Assembly (NCBI RefSeq): GCF_006716095.1
Contig: NZ_VFOK01000002.1
Span: 124,001-188,000, forward strand
From: Barrientosiimonas humi
GTDB lineage: Bacteria; Actinomycetota; Actinomycetes; Actinomycetales; Dermatophilaceae
Length of the DNA: 64,000 bases
Direction of reading: 5' to 3'
Below, one piece after another: positions 55,660 through 64,000 of the stretch. The number at the start of each line of letters is the position of its first letter. Positions within the stretch are counted from its first letter, which is position 1. The position numbers were made by a program, and so were the translations under genes. The notes under the pieces were generated by a model. It worked only from the letters and a program-made list of their open reading frames with translations. It ran no database searches and had not been told where the DNA came from.

Positions 55660-57375
55660 ATGAGCACTCCGATCTCTGACCCGAACGTCTTCGACCCCTT
55701 CGCGACCCCGCCTGCCGGCGGTCGCCCGCCCACCGGCGGCCCGTCCGCGGGCGGCCCGCCCCACGGTGGCCCGCCCCACGGCGGCCCACCTGCCGGTGGC
55801 CCGCCTCCGGCCCCGCCCGAGCCTCGCGTCCCGTGGTGGCAGCGCGACGGCGTCGTCAGTCGCCTCCTCGTCGGCACCGGCGTCGCCGTGACGCTCGTCG
55901 GCGTCGTGCTGCTGCTGGTCATCGCCGCGCAGAACGGCTTGCTCGGGCCGCAGGTGCGGGTCGCCGGCGGCGCGTTGCTGTCGGCGGCGCTCGTCGCGGC
56001 GGGCGTGCGCGTGATGGACCGGCCGGGCGGCCGCCTCGGCGGCACCGCCCTCATGGGCACCGGCGCGGCCGGGCTCTACCTCGTCATCCTCGCGATGACC
56101 ACGTTCTACGACTGGCTCCCGACCGTCGCTGGTCTCGCGCTCGCCCTGGGTGTCGTCGTCGGTGGCGCCGTCGCCGCGATGCACTGGCGGGTGCAGATGC
56201 TCGCCGTCGTGGTCAACCTCGGCTGCGCGATGCTCGCGCCGGCGCTGACCGGTGGGGCCAACGCCACCCTGGTCGCCTTCCTCGTCGTGTTCGCCCTCGT
56301 CGGGGCGGTCCCCGAGCTGCGCCACCAGTGGTCCTGGCTCGCCCCGGTGCGCACGGTGCCCGCGGTCTTCGCCGCGATGGCGGCGATCCCGTCGGGTCGG
56401 CTCGCGGCGGCCGAGCTGGTCGCGTCTTCGGTGATCCTGCTGGTCGGTCTCGGCACCGGGCTGGTCGCGGCCCGCACCCGGCCGCACGACGTGCTGGCCC
56501 TCGGGACCATGGCGATCGCGTACGTCCCCGCCCTGCTCACCGGCGCGCGTCTCGACCTGCCGCTCGCCGCGGTCTGGTGCGTGGCGATCGCGGTCGGGTC
56601 CGTGGCCGCGGGCGTGCTGGCCCGGCCGCTGGCCCGCCCCGCGCAGTCGACCCTGCTGGGGCTGGCCGCGCTGAGCCTGCTCGAGGCGACCTCGCTGCTC
56701 ACCATCGAGCTCGACTCCGCGCTGCCGGTGCTGCTGCTCGCGATCGTGCTGCTCGCGGCCGACCTGACCCGCCCCGACCTGGTGGCCCAGGTGGGCGGCC
56801 AGACGGTCCTGCTCGTGGGCGTGCTGCTGCTCGGCGTGACCGCGCCGGTCGACGTGCTGGCGCTGGAGTCGCGCGCGGTGAGCGACCTGGGCGCAGCGGT
56901 CGTGCTGTCCGGTCTGGTCGCCCTCGTCGCGGCGGTGCTCGGTGGGCTGTCGGCCTGGCGGTCGCGCGAGCTCGCGGAGCTGCGCGGCACCATCGTCGGC
57001 TTCGACGTCGTGGCCGGTCTCTACGCCGCGTCGGCCGCGTTCATCGCGCTCGGCCTGCAGATCCTGCCCGGCACCGACGGTTTCGCGCTCGGTCACTTCC
57101 TCGCCACCGCCGCGTGGACGGCCACCGGCTTCGGCGCCCTGCAGGTGGGGCTGCACCGCCCGGCGTACGCCCGCGTCGCCCTCACCGCCGGCCTCGCCCT
57201 CGTCGCCGCGGCGCTCAGCAAGCTGTTCCTCTTCGACCTGGCCGCGCTGAGCGGTCTGGCCCGGGCCGGTGCCTTCCTCGTCGTCGGGGTGGCGCTGCTG
57301 GTGGCTGGCACCCGCTACGCGCGCAGCTTCGCCGACCGCGACCAGTCGCACGAGGGGTCGCCCGGGACCGCCTGA
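55660..57375 (+). CDS. DUF2339-family polytopic membrane protein
   Basis: 571 residues from ATG 55660 (CGGAAGT upstream; an in-frame start at 55612 is less likely). The N-terminal 50 residues are a Gly-Pro-rich repeat with units like GGPPHGGPPHGG, presumably cytosolic. Then 15 or more hydrophobic segments follow, starting VVSRLLVGTGVAVTLVGVVLL. The motif GGALLSAALVAAGVRVMDRPGGRLGG agrees with DUF2339 proteins. Function is unknown; they are large integral membrane proteins sometimes found near cell-envelope genes. It is monocistronic. Confidence 0.75.
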   Translation: MSTPISDPNVFDPFATPPAGGRPPTGGPSAGGPPHGGPPHGGPPAGGPPPAPPEPRVPWWQRDGVVSRLLVGTGVAVTLVGVVLLLVIAAQNGLLGPQVRVAGGALLSAALVAAGVRVMDRPGGRLGGTALMGTGAAGLYLVILAMTTFYDWLPTVAGLALALGVVVGGAVAAMHWRVQMLAVVVNLGCAMLAPALTGGANATLVAFLVVFALVGAVPELRHQWSWLAPVRTVPAVFAAMAAIPSGRLAAAELVASSVILLVGLGTGLVAARTRPHDVLALGTMAIAYVPALLTGARLDLPLAAVWCVAIAVGSVAAGVLARPLARPAQSTLLGLAALSLLEATSLLTIELDSALPVLLLAIVLLAADLTRPDLVAQVGGQTVLLVGVLLLGVTAPVDVLALESRAVSDLGAAVVLSGLVALVAAVLGGLSAWRSRELAELRGTIVGFDVVAGLYAASAAFIALGLQILPGTDGFALGHFLATAAWTATGFGALQVGLHRPAYARVALTAGLALVAAALSKLFLFDLAALSGLARAGAFLVVGVALLVAGTRYARSFADRDQSHEGSPGTA

Positions 57376-57430
57376 CCCCGCGAAGGGAGTGCTCACTCGC
57401 GGATCAGGCTGCGCGGACCACGCGCACGGG

Positions 57431-57463
57431 AAGGCCGTCGGGCTCAGGGGGCCCGGCGGCCTT
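57431..57463. terminator. Hairpin after the DUF2339 gene
   Basis: A 13-bp stem (57431-57443 with 57451-57463) containing one G-U pair, 7-base loop, 55 bases downstream of the stop codon. Confidence 0.7.
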
Positions 57464-57535
57464 GTCGTGCGCGAAGCCCTTCCTGCCCTACCTACCCCCG
57501 CGTAACATGTCGGCAACCCAGTGCGAGGAGACCTC

Positions 57536-58351
57536 ATGACCACGCTGCACCACACGCGACAGGGGAGCGGCGAGCCCGTCGTGCTGATCCACGGGATCGG
57601 CCACCACGGACCCGCCTGGGGCGAGGTGACCGACCTGCTGGCACAGACGAACGACGTCGTCGTCGTCGACCTGCCGGGGCACGGCCGCTCGCCCGCGCCG
57701 ACCAAGCCCCAGTCGTACGCCGTCGACAGCGTGCTCGACCAGCTCGAGGGGCTGTTCGCCGACCTCGGCCTCGGGCGGCCGCACGTCGTCGGCAACTCCC
57801 TCGGCGGCTACTTCGCGCTCGGTCTCGCCGGGCGCGGCTCGGTGGCGACGGCGACGGCACTGTCGCCCGCGTCGTTCTGGACCGCGCTGGAGCTGTACGG
57901 CATCACCGGGCCGCAGCTGCTGACGATGAAGTTCTCGACCTACAGCCCGGAGCCGGTGCTCAAGCTGTTCGCCGACCGCGAGCCGCTGCGCAAGCTCTCG
58001 ATGGCCTCGCTCTACGCCCACCCCGAGCGGCTCACGCCGGAGCGGGCGCTCGCCGACAGCCTGAACCTGCGGCGCTCGAAGGGGTTCTGGCCGTTCTTCG
58101 TGCGCGCCGCGACGCGGCCGCTGAAGCGCGAGACGCCGAAGGTGCCGGTGACGATCGGCTGGGGCGACAAGGACCGGCTGCTCATCCCCAAGCAGGCCCG
58201 CCGCGCCGCCGAGAAGCTGCCGACCGCCCGCATCGAGACGCTGTCCGGCTGCGGCCACGTGCCGATGCTCGACGACCCGCAGGCGGTGGTCGACCTGGTG
58301 CGCTCGACGATCACGGCGGTCGAGCGCACGCCGGCTGCGGTCACCGCGTGA
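57536..58351 (+). CDS. Alpha/beta-hydrolase
   Basis: 271 residues from ATG 57536 (GCGAGGAGACC upstream). Oxyanion motif VLIHGIGHHG (about 21-30), nucleophile elbow VVGNSLGGYF (about 89-98, Ser), acid in GWGDKDRL and catalytic His in SGCGHVPMLD. Cytosolic with no signal peptide. Substrate cannot be deduced; lipase, esterase or C-C hydrolase are all possible. The gene overlaps the convergent membrane protein gene by 11 bases. Confidence 0.88.
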   Translation: MTTLHHTRQGSGEPVVLIHGIGHHGPAWGEVTDLLAQTNDVVVVDLPGHGRSPAPTKPQSYAVDSVLDQLEGLFADLGLGRPHVVGNSLGGYFALGLAGRGSVATATALSPASFWTALELYGITGPQLLTMKFSTYSPEPVLKLFADREPLRKLSMASLYAHPERLTPERALADSLNLRRSKGFWPFFVRAATRPLKRETPKVPVTIGWGDKDRLLIPKQARRAAEKLPTARIETLSGCGHVPMLDDPQAVVDLVRSTITAVERTPAAVTA

Positions 58352-60035
58352 CGAACAGGTAGACCCGCACCGGCGGGCCGTGGCTGCGCGAGACCACGAA
58401 GCTGGTCTCGCGGGTGCCGGGGGCCACCGCGATGGTGGGGTCCTCGCTGAGCACCACGTGCACGGCGTCCGGGGGCGCGTTGCGGGTGCGCCTGGCTTGG
58501 TCGTCCTCGGGGTTGGGCCACCAGGTGTCGAAGTAGACGGCGCGGTTGCCCGCCACCAGGTCCGCCGTGACCGCCGGGGCGAGGCCGCCGAAGGCGGTCG
58601 TGCCGATGCCGCGGACGACGACGGCGCGGTCGGCGGGGTGGTCGGCGAGCACCGCCCGCACCTGCTGCACGGCGGTGCGGCCCGCCACCACGTCGCGGTT
58701 GTCCTCGCCCGACGGGCCGCGCTCGAACAGGCTGGTGGGGATCAGCGCGGCCGCGACCAGACCGAGGACCACCGCAGCAACGGCGACGCGCCCGGCATGA
58801 CGAGTCCTGTTGCCCAGCAACCGGATTCCTGCCCACCCCGCGACTGCGACGGCCATCAGGGCGGCGGGCAGATAGATGTCGAGGTACATCAGCTGCAGCG
58901 GCGCATAGCTGCGTGCGCCGAGCAGGAGCACCGCCACGGCCGGCACCAGAGCCACCAGCGCAGCCGCGGTGAGGGCGTCGCGCTCGCGGCGCGGGCGGCG
59001 TACGAGCCGGGGCAGGTGCCGCAGGCACAGCGCGCACCCGACGAGGGCGGTGACCGTGAGCGCCAGCTGCAGCGGCGACGCCGAGACCGGAAGGCCCTGC
59101 CGGCCGGGGACCGCCATGCGCGCGAGGTTGTCCAGGGCCAGCCCCCAGCCGACGGTGCCGGTGGCCGGCGGCTCGCGCAGCGTGGCCAGCTGGCTGAGGT
59201 TGTTCGGGCGATAGGTCAAGGTGTCGACGAGCGGGGGCAGCCAGCAGACGACGGCGAGGCCAGCGGCGACCCAGCCGGGGCGCTTCCACACCGGCCGGGT
59301 GGGCGCCCGGTGATAGCCGGGCACCGGCCAGACCGACCCGCGCGCCAGGCGCCAGCGCACCAGGCCGACGACCGCGAGCACCGCCGTCAGCAGGCCCATC
59401 ACCGGCAGGCCGACGATGTGCGCCTGAGCGGCATAGCTGGCGACGACGACGTAGACCGGCAGGGCCGCGAGCTGCCCGAGCAGCAGCCGCCAGGCCAGCA
59501 TGAGCGCGGCCAGCGTGCCGAGGATCGGCGCCCACAGGTTCCACGGGTGCACGAGCAGGTCGCCGAAGTACCGCTCCGTGGCCACGACCAGGACCGCCGC
59601 CACGGCGAGGCCCGGAAGCCGCCCGGCGGCCCACGCCGAGTGCAGCACGACGCCGATCAGCACGACGTTCAGCAGCAGCACCCCCAGCAGCAGGCCCCAC
59701 GGCTGCCAGCCGCTGAGGGCGTACGCCGGGGCGAGGAGGTAGAACTGCAGCGGCCCTGGGTGGTGCGCGTAGGTCTGGGGGTCGAGCAGGCTGCTGGTCG
59801 AGCGCATCCCGAGCAGCGGCGGGTGGGTGCTGAAGACGTCGTGCGTCTTGACCGCGAGCACCGCGTCGTCGCCCTGCGGGACCCACCCGTCGAGGACCAG
59901 CCGGGCGGTCCACCAGACCAGCGGCAGCGACACCAGCGCGGTCGCGAGCAGCCAGGCCCGGTCGGTGAGCCCCTGGCCGCGGTCGAGGTCGCGGCTCACC
60001 GACAACCGTCCGGCGCGAGCGCTGATCGCCCTCAC
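58341..60035 (-). CDS. Polytopic glycosyltransferase-like (GT-C fold) membrane protein
   Basis: 564 residues. GTG 60035 follows GAGGGGGGTGCC; a longer in-frame ATG 51 bases upstream has no ribosome site. More than ten hydrophobic segments are visible. Before them in the first loop lie DGWVPQGDDAVLAV and THPPLLG, acidic residues and a proline motif as in GT-C enzymes that use lipid-linked sugars. The C-terminal ~110 residues form a soluble extracytoplasmic region (TRETSFVVSRSHG). It may transfer a sugar to a wall polymer or lipid. No neighbour indicates the substrate. Confidence 0.7.
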   Translation of the reverse strand: MRAISARAGRLSVSRDLDRGQGLTDRAWLLATALVSLPLVWWTARLVLDGWVPQGDDAVLAVKTHDVFSTHPPLLGMRSTSSLLDPQTYAHHPGPLQFYLLAPAYALSGWQPWGLLLGVLLLNVVLIGVVLHSAWAAGRLPGLAVAAVLVVATERYFGDLLVHPWNLWAPILGTLAALMLAWRLLLGQLAALPVYVVVASYAAQAHIVGLPVMGLLTAVLAVVGLVRWRLARGSVWPVPGYHRAPTRPVWKRPGWVAAGLAVVCWLPPLVDTLTYRPNNLSQLATLREPPATGTVGWGLALDNLARMAVPGRQGLPVSASPLQLALTVTALVGCALCLRHLPRLVRRPRRERDALTAAALVALVPAVAVLLLGARSYAPLQLMYLDIYLPAALMAVAVAGWAGIRLLGNRTRHAGRVAVAAVVLGLVAAALIPTSLFERGPSGEDNRDVVAGRTAVQQVRAVLADHPADRAVVVRGIGTTAFGGLAPAVTADLVAGNRAVYFDTWWPNPEDDQARRTRNAPPDAVHVVLSEDPTIAVAPGTRETSFVVSRSHGPPVRVYLFVTR

Positions 60036-60122
60036 GGCACCCCCCTCGTGCAGACCGTGCGCCCACCTCCCCGTGGGCATCTGCAATGTAGGGCCGGCTC
60101 GTGCGACATGCAGCCCGATCGG

Positions 60123-61226
60123 TCAGAGTCGTGACCTGGTGACCGCCTCGTCCGCCGGGTCGCCGGCCAGGGCGGCCCACAGGATGCGTTGCACGTCCTC
60201 CGGCGTGACGTCGCGGGGGTTGACGTACTCACCCCCGGCCACGTCGGGGCCGACGCGGTCGAGGTCGGCGGCGGTGACGCCGAGGTCGGTCAGCGAGCGG
60301 GGCGTGCCCCACGACCAGCCGGCCGCCTGGAGAGCCTCGGCGGCCGACTCGGCCGGGCCGCCGAGCGTCTGGGCGACGGCCTCCGCGGCCAGCGGGGCGG
60401 CCTGGAGGTTGTACGCCAGCACGTAGGGGATCAGGACGGCGTGCAGCTCGGCGTGCGGCAGGTCGAGCGCACCACCGAGCCGGTGGCACAGGGCGTGGTG
60501 CAGGCCCATCCGGGTGTCCGCGAGCGTGGCGCCGCACAGCCACGCGCCGAACAGCGCCGCGCTGCGCGCCTCGAGGTCGTCCGGGTCGTCCACGACGACC
60601 GGCAGGGCCGACAGCAGCGCCCGGATCCCGCCCTGCGCGTGCAGGTCGGTCAGCCGCGTCCCGTCGGGCGCGTAGCTGCCCTCGACGGCGTGGGCGATCG
60701 CGTTGAACCCGCTGCTCACCGACGTGCGCACCGGCAGCGACAGGGTCAGGGTGGGGTCGTAGACCACCGACACCGGGCGTACGCGCTCGTCCCGGCCGGT
60801 GCGCTTGACCCCGTCCTGGGTGAGCCCCCACACCGGCGTCATCTCCGACCCGGCGTACGTCGTCGGCACCGCCACGATCTTCGTATCCCTCTGCAGCGCA
60901 ACGGCTTTGGCCAACGCGGTGCTGGAGCTGCCGCCCACCGCGACGACGATGCCGGCGCCGACGCGGTCGACCTCGCGCACGCCCTGCTCGACCGAATCGG
61001 GCGGTGCGTGCATCGCCGCGCCGGCGAGCACGGTGGCGCGTCCCGCGGGCAGCAGGTCGGCCGCGCGCTCGGCGAGACCGCGCTGACCGGGCGTGCTCAC
61101 CACGAGCACCGGACCGTCACCGACCCGGTCGACCTCCTCGGCGAGCAGGTCGAGGCTGCCGGGTCCGAACCGCACCCGGCGCACCTCGTCGACGACCTCC
61201 ATGCGGTCGGGGCGGTCAGGACGCAC
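60123..61226 (-). CDS. Maleylacetate reductase
   Basis: 367 residues from GTG 61226 (GGAG 7 bases upstream), overlapping the dioxygenase gene by 11 bases. It is in the metal-ADH superfamily: AVGGSSSTALAKAVAL (NADH site) and the family's substitution GFNAIAHAVEG where group III enzymes have Asp. Ligand-region HHALCHRLGGALDLPHAELHA follows. It reduces maleylacetate to 3-oxoadipate, the step after intradiol cleavage of hydroxyquinol. Its coupling to the dioxygenase defines the pathway. Confidence 0.9.
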   Translation of the reverse strand: MRPDRPDRMEVVDEVRRVRFGPGSLDLLAEEVDRVGDGPVLVVSTPGQRGLAERAADLLPAGRATVLAGAAMHAPPDSVEQGVREVDRVGAGIVVAVGGSSSTALAKAVALQRDTKIVAVPTTYAGSEMTPVWGLTQDGVKRTGRDERVRPVSVVYDPTLTLSLPVRTSVSSGFNAIAHAVEGSYAPDGTRLTDLHAQGGIRALLSALPVVVDDPDDLEARSAALFGAWLCGATLADTRMGLHHALCHRLGGALDLPHAELHAVLIPYVLAYNLQAAPLAAEAVAQTLGGPAESAAEALQAAGWSWGTPRSLTDLGVTAADLDRVGPDVAGGEYVNPRDVTPEDVQRILWAALAGDPADEAVTRSRL

Positions 61227-62088
61227 GGGCGTGCTCCGGGGTCAGCACCAGCTCGATGCGGGCGTGCGGGAACGGCGTCGACAGGCCGTTCCGGGCCGCC
61301 TGCTCGGCGTCGTCGTCGGGCACGAACTCCTCGACCAGGTCGGGGGTGGCCGCGAAGACCGCGTCGGAGTCGAGATAGACGCTGCCCGCGACGAACAGGT
61401 GCGTCGTCAGCAGGGCGAAGCCCGGCGCGACGACCTGGAAGTGGATGTGGGCCGGTCGGTTGGGGTGGCGCCCGGTCGCGGCGAGCAGCTCGCCCACCGG
61501 CCCGTCGGTCGGGATGGGGTAGTCGCTCGGCACGACGGTGACGAACCGGAACGACCCGTCGTCCCCGGTCGTGAAAAGCCCTCTGCCCTGGCCGATCTCG
61601 TCGCTCTCGCGCTGCACGTCGTAGTTGCCGTCGGTGTCCGACTGCCACGCGTCGACCAGCGCGCCTGCCACGGGTTCGCCGGTGACCGACAGCACCCGAC
61701 CGGTGACGAGCGCGCGCTCGCCGGGCACGCCCGCGCTGATGTCGTCGCCCTGCTCGCGCGGCGGCGACTCCACGAGGTGGAACGGCCCGAGCACCGTCTG
61801 CGGGGTGCCGCCCGGGGCGGCGTCGGCCTCGAGCTGCTCGACGAGCATCGACAGGCCCAGCACGTCCGACAGCAGCACGAACTCCTGGCGCAGGTCGTCG
61901 CAGGCCTGGCCGGTGCGGGTGAGGAAGTCGATCATCTGCTCCCACTCCGCGTGCGTCAGGCGCACCTCGCGGGCGTAGTCGTGCAGGTGCTGCACCAGCG
62001 GGACCAGCAGCTCGCGCAGCCGGGGGTCGGTGCGCTCAGGGTCGAAGCTGTCCTGCACGCGGGCGGTCAGGTCGGAGTCGTCGGTCAC
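61216..62088 (-). CDS. Intradiol ring-cleavage dioxygenase, probably hydroxyquinol 1,2-dioxygenase
   Basis: 290 residues from GTG 62088 with CAGGAGG 8 bases upstream. The N-terminal helical linker domain (TDPRLRELLVPLVQHLHDYAREV; EWEQMIDFLTRTGQACDDLRQEF) precedes the catalytic beta-sandwich with the Fe(III) ligands Tyr156, Tyr190, His214 and His216 (DTDGNYDV, PSDYPIP, RPAHIHF). The spacing matches catechol-type enzymes. Pairing with maleylacetate reductase, rather than muconate enzymes, favours hydroxyquinol as substrate over catechol. Divergent from the P450. Confidence 0.9.
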   Translation of the reverse strand: MTDDSDLTARVQDSFDPERTDPRLRELLVPLVQHLHDYAREVRLTHAEWEQMIDFLTRTGQACDDLRQEFVLLSDVLGLSMLVEQLEADAAPGGTPQTVLGPFHLVESPPREQGDDISAGVPGERALVTGRVLSVTGEPVAGALVDAWQSDTDGNYDVQRESDEIGQGRGLFTTGDDGSFRFVTVVPSDYPIPTDGPVGELLAATGRHPNRPAHIHFQVVAPGFALLTTHLFVAGSVYLDSDAVFAATPDLVEEFVPDDDAEQAARNGLSTPFPHARIELVLTPEHARAS

Positions 62089-62234
62089 GGGTGGAGCCTC
62101 CTGCACTGCGGGGTCGGTGCGCCGGCGTCGGGCCAGCACGCCGAACGTACGACCGGCGCGGGTGCCACGCTCGCCGCGCAGCGCGGCGACGCTCCGGATC
62201 GCGCGGTCGATGTGACCTCCGGCACAACGCGCGG

Positions 62235-62263
62235 CGCGATGCGGCCCGCGCCCGCGCATCGCG
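62235..62263. promoter_or_regulatory. Inverted repeat between the dioxygenase and P450 genes
   Basis: 9-bp arms CGCGATGCG/CGCATCGCG (62235-62243, 62255-62263) with an 11-base spacer lie in the middle of the 260-bp divergent promoter region. It is a candidate operator for an aromatic-responsive regulator. GC-rich palindromes are common here, so confidence is low. Confidence 0.35.
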
Positions 62264-62348
62264 GATAGCGGGGGCGGCACCGGCGCCGTACGTTGCCGCG
62301 ATCTTCGGGCCGAACCTGGCCCGGACCGATCCCACCGCAGGAGCAGCA

Positions 62349-63581
62349 ATGGCCGATCTGACCACGACGACGAGCACGCCGTTCTGGCTCGCCGAGATGA
62401 GCAGCAGCGAGCTGGAGGAGCAGCTGACCGCCGACCCCTACGGCCTCTACGCCCGGCTGCGGCGCGACCACCCGATCGTGCGCGTCCCGCAGATGGGGGA
62501 CGTGTGGTTCGTGACGAGGTACGACGACGTCAAGCAGGTGGGCTCCGACCGCTCCTTCCACGGGGCGTCGGACCTGGCGCACATGACGCTGTTCGAGGAG
62601 GGCAACGTGCTGTCGGCCGAGGGGGAGCCGCACCGTGAGCAGCGCGCGTTCATCGACCCGCAGCTGCGCAAGCGCAAGGTGGCGACCTACATCGACGACC
62701 TGGTGCGGCCGTACGCCCGGAAGCTGCTGGAGGACCTGCGCCCGGCCGGTCGCGCCGACATCGTCACGGAGTACCTCGAGCCGGTCAGCGTGCGCAGCCT
62801 CGGCGACCTGCTCGGGCTGGAGTCGGTCGACAGCCCGACCCTGCAGCGCTGGTTCCACGGGCTGAGCCAGGCGCTGGTCAACAAGTCGATCGACGAGAAC
62901 GGTGAGCTGGTCAACAAGGCTGCGTTCGAGCACGCCGAGGGGGTCAAGGAGGAGATCCGGGCGACGGTCGGGCCGATCATCGACCGGGTCACCGCGACGC
63001 CCGACGAGTCGAGCATGTCGCACTGGGTGCACGACGCGACGAACGGCAACCCGCGCACGGCCGACCAGCTGTGGCCGACGCTGTACGTCGTCCTCCTCGG
63101 CGCGATGCAGGAGCCCGGGCACGGGGCGGCCAACACCCTGCTCGGCCTGTTCCAGAACCCCGACCAGCTCGAGCAGGTGCGCGGCGACCGGAGCCTGCTG
63201 CCGCAGGCCATCGAGGAGGGGCTGCGCTGGATCGCGCCGATCGGCATCTTCACCCGGCGCGCGACCGAGCCCACGGTGGTGGCCGGCGAGCCGATCGCCG
63301 TCGGCGACATCGTGTTCTGCTCGATGGGCTCGGCCAACCGCGACGAGTCGCGCTGGACCGACCCCGACCGGTTCGACATCGCCCGCCCCCCGCAGCCGCA
63401 CCTGGCGTTCAGCGCCGGCGCGCACACCTGCGCCGGCAGCCACTTCGGCAAGGCCGTCGAGGAGATCGCCCTGGACGAGCTGTTCGACGCCTTCCCCGAC
63501 CTGCGCCAGGACGAGGAGCAGGCCGAGTCGGTGCAGGGCTGGTTCTTCCGCGCCGTGCGCGGCCTGCCGGTGCGGTGGTGA
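62349..63581 (+). CDS. Cytochrome P450, CYP255/GcoA-like aromatic O-demethylase family
   Basis: 410 residues; GCAGGAG lies shortly before the ATG. The heme-binding loop is FSAGAHTCAGSHFGK with the axial Cys361. The I-helix is atypical, LLGAMQEPGHG instead of AGxDT, which is characteristic of the GcoA (CYP255A) guaiacol O-demethylases, as are YIDDLVRPYARKLL and EPVSVRSLGDLLGL. Family members remove methyl groups from methoxylated phenols, releasing formaldehyde. With hydroxyquinol genes alongside, the substrate may be a methoxyphenol or resorcinol-like compound. A reductase gene follows with a four-base overlap. Confidence 0.9.
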   Translation: MADLTTTTSTPFWLAEMSSSELEEQLTADPYGLYARLRRDHPIVRVPQMGDVWFVTRYDDVKQVGSDRSFHGASDLAHMTLFEEGNVLSAEGEPHREQRAFIDPQLRKRKVATYIDDLVRPYARKLLEDLRPAGRADIVTEYLEPVSVRSLGDLLGLESVDSPTLQRWFHGLSQALVNKSIDENGELVNKAAFEHAEGVKEEIRATVGPIIDRVTATPDESSMSHWVHDATNGNPRTADQLWPTLYVVLLGAMQEPGHGAANTLLGLFQNPDQLEQVRGDRSLLPQAIEEGLRWIAPIGIFTRRATEPTVVAGEPIAVGDIVFCSMGSANRDESRWTDPDRFDIARPPQPHLAFSAGAHTCAGSHFGKAVEEIALDELFDAFPDLRQDEEQAESVQGWFFRAVRGLPVRW

Positions 63582-64000
63582 CGACGATGACCCAGCTGCT
63601 GAGCGAGAAGACCGAGATGACGACCCAGACGACCGACGCCCCCGAGCAGACCCTGCAGCTGGAGATCGTGGCGGTCGACAGGCTCACCGACGACGTGGTG
63701 CAGCTGCGGCTGCGGGCCGCCGACGGGTCGCCGCTGCCGGCCTGGTCGCCGGGTGCCCACCTCGACCTCGTGCTCGAGGGGGTCGGGCCGCGGCAGTACT
63801 CCCTGTGCTCCGACCCGAGCGAGCCGGGGGAGTGGCGGGTCGCGGTGCTGCGCGAGCCCGACGGGAGAGGCGGGTCGGCGTACGTCCACGACCGGCTCGT
63901 CCCCGGACAGTCGGTGACCGTGCAGGGCCCCCGCAACCACTTCCGGCTCGTCGAGGCGCCGCACTACACGTTCGTCGCGGGCGGCATCGGCATCACGCCG
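63578..64000 (+). CDS. Phthalate-dioxygenase-reductase-type partner of the P450, N-terminal part
   Basis: Runs off the window end; about 141 residues visible. GTG 63578 overlaps the P450 stop (GTGA), with in-frame ATGs at 63587 and 63617 as alternatives. The flavin-binding barrel has RQYSLCSDP and the nucleotide-binding domain begins FVAGGIGITP. There is no N-terminal 2Fe-2S motif, so the iron-sulfur domain, if present, must be at the C-terminus as in PDR/VanB reductases. It should pass electrons from NAD(P)H to the P450. Confidence 0.85.
   Translation, partial: MTTMTQLLSEKTEMTTQTTDAPEQTLQLEIVAVDRLTDDVVQLRLRAADGSPLPAWSPGAHLDLVLEGVGPRQYSLCSDPSEPGEWRVAVLREPDGRGGSAYVHDRLVPGQSVTVQGPRNHFRLVEAPHYTFVAGGIGITP

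Overview
The window is one stretch of a very GC-rich (roughly 72 percent by impression) actinobacterial chromosome. Gene families, the mycofactocin system, frequent GTG starts, very frequent ATGA/GTGA stop-start overlaps and leader-poor promoters all point to a free-living actinomycete. A Micrococcales family such as Dermacoccaceae or Intrasporangiaceae is my guess, not something the sequence proves. I see no phage, insertion sequence, CRISPR array or plasmid feature; the content is metabolic and regulatory.

Layout. 1-3.3 kb: the N-terminus of an LCP-type membrane protein, tRNA-Ser(GCU), and an OmpR-type two-component pair. 3.4-7.6 kb: divergent glycerol genes (glpD against glpF-glpK). 7.7-9.4 kb: a SigE-family sigma factor with a proline-rich membrane anti-sigma-like partner. 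9.7-17.3 kb: GTP-dependent PEP carboxykinase behind a textbook CRP/GlxR palindrome, two RNA methyltransferases, an S51 peptidase, tRNA-Arg(ACG), a tandem pair of lipoproteins and an SMP-30 lactonase.

17.3-40.5 kb is the most interesting part. It is an alcohol-oxidation island built around the redox cofactor mycofactocin. A leftward operon makes the cofactor (mftA-mftB-mftC-mftE-SDR-mftF-mftD) and sits beside an aldehyde dehydrogenase with its DUF779 partner. A divergent rightward block carries the small-subunit transporter pair metP-metS and then an NDMA-type methanol dehydrogenase (mdo) coupled to a MoxR ATPase with a histidine-rich tail, a VWA protein and the mycofactocin oligosaccharide methyltransferase mftM. 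A 0.4-kb block of two tandem repeat families separates this from a second metal alcohol dehydrogenase co-transcribed with a GAF histidine kinase and LuxR-type regulator, a GAF/HTH activator, a DUF4242 (nickel-binding family) protein and a cobalt/nickel ECF importer (cbiMN-cbiQ-cbiO). I infer one functional unit: cofactor biosynthesis, dehydrogenases, aldehyde removal, metal supply and loading, and dedicated sensing.

40.5-45.5 kb holds housekeeping genes (def, upp, tadA), a PH-domain membrane protein, and an ArsR/MFS pair with an apparently leaderless, operator-embedded promoter. 45.5-53.7 kb is a purine-catabolism operon: an NCS2 permease fused to an OHCU-decarboxylase-like domain, xdhA, xdhB, xdhC and guanine deaminase, behind an AT-rich palindrome. 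53.8-55.5 kb is a MacS/MacR-like two-component system whose kinase carries an in-frame TAG. 55.7-60 kb holds a DUF2339 membrane protein, an alpha/beta hydrolase and a polytopic glycosyltransferase-like protein. 60.1-64 kb is an aromatic-catabolism locus: maleylacetate reductase, a hydroxyquinol-type intradiol dioxygenase, and divergently a GcoA/CYP255-like P450 with the start of a phthalate-dioxygenase-reductase-type partner, cut by the window end.
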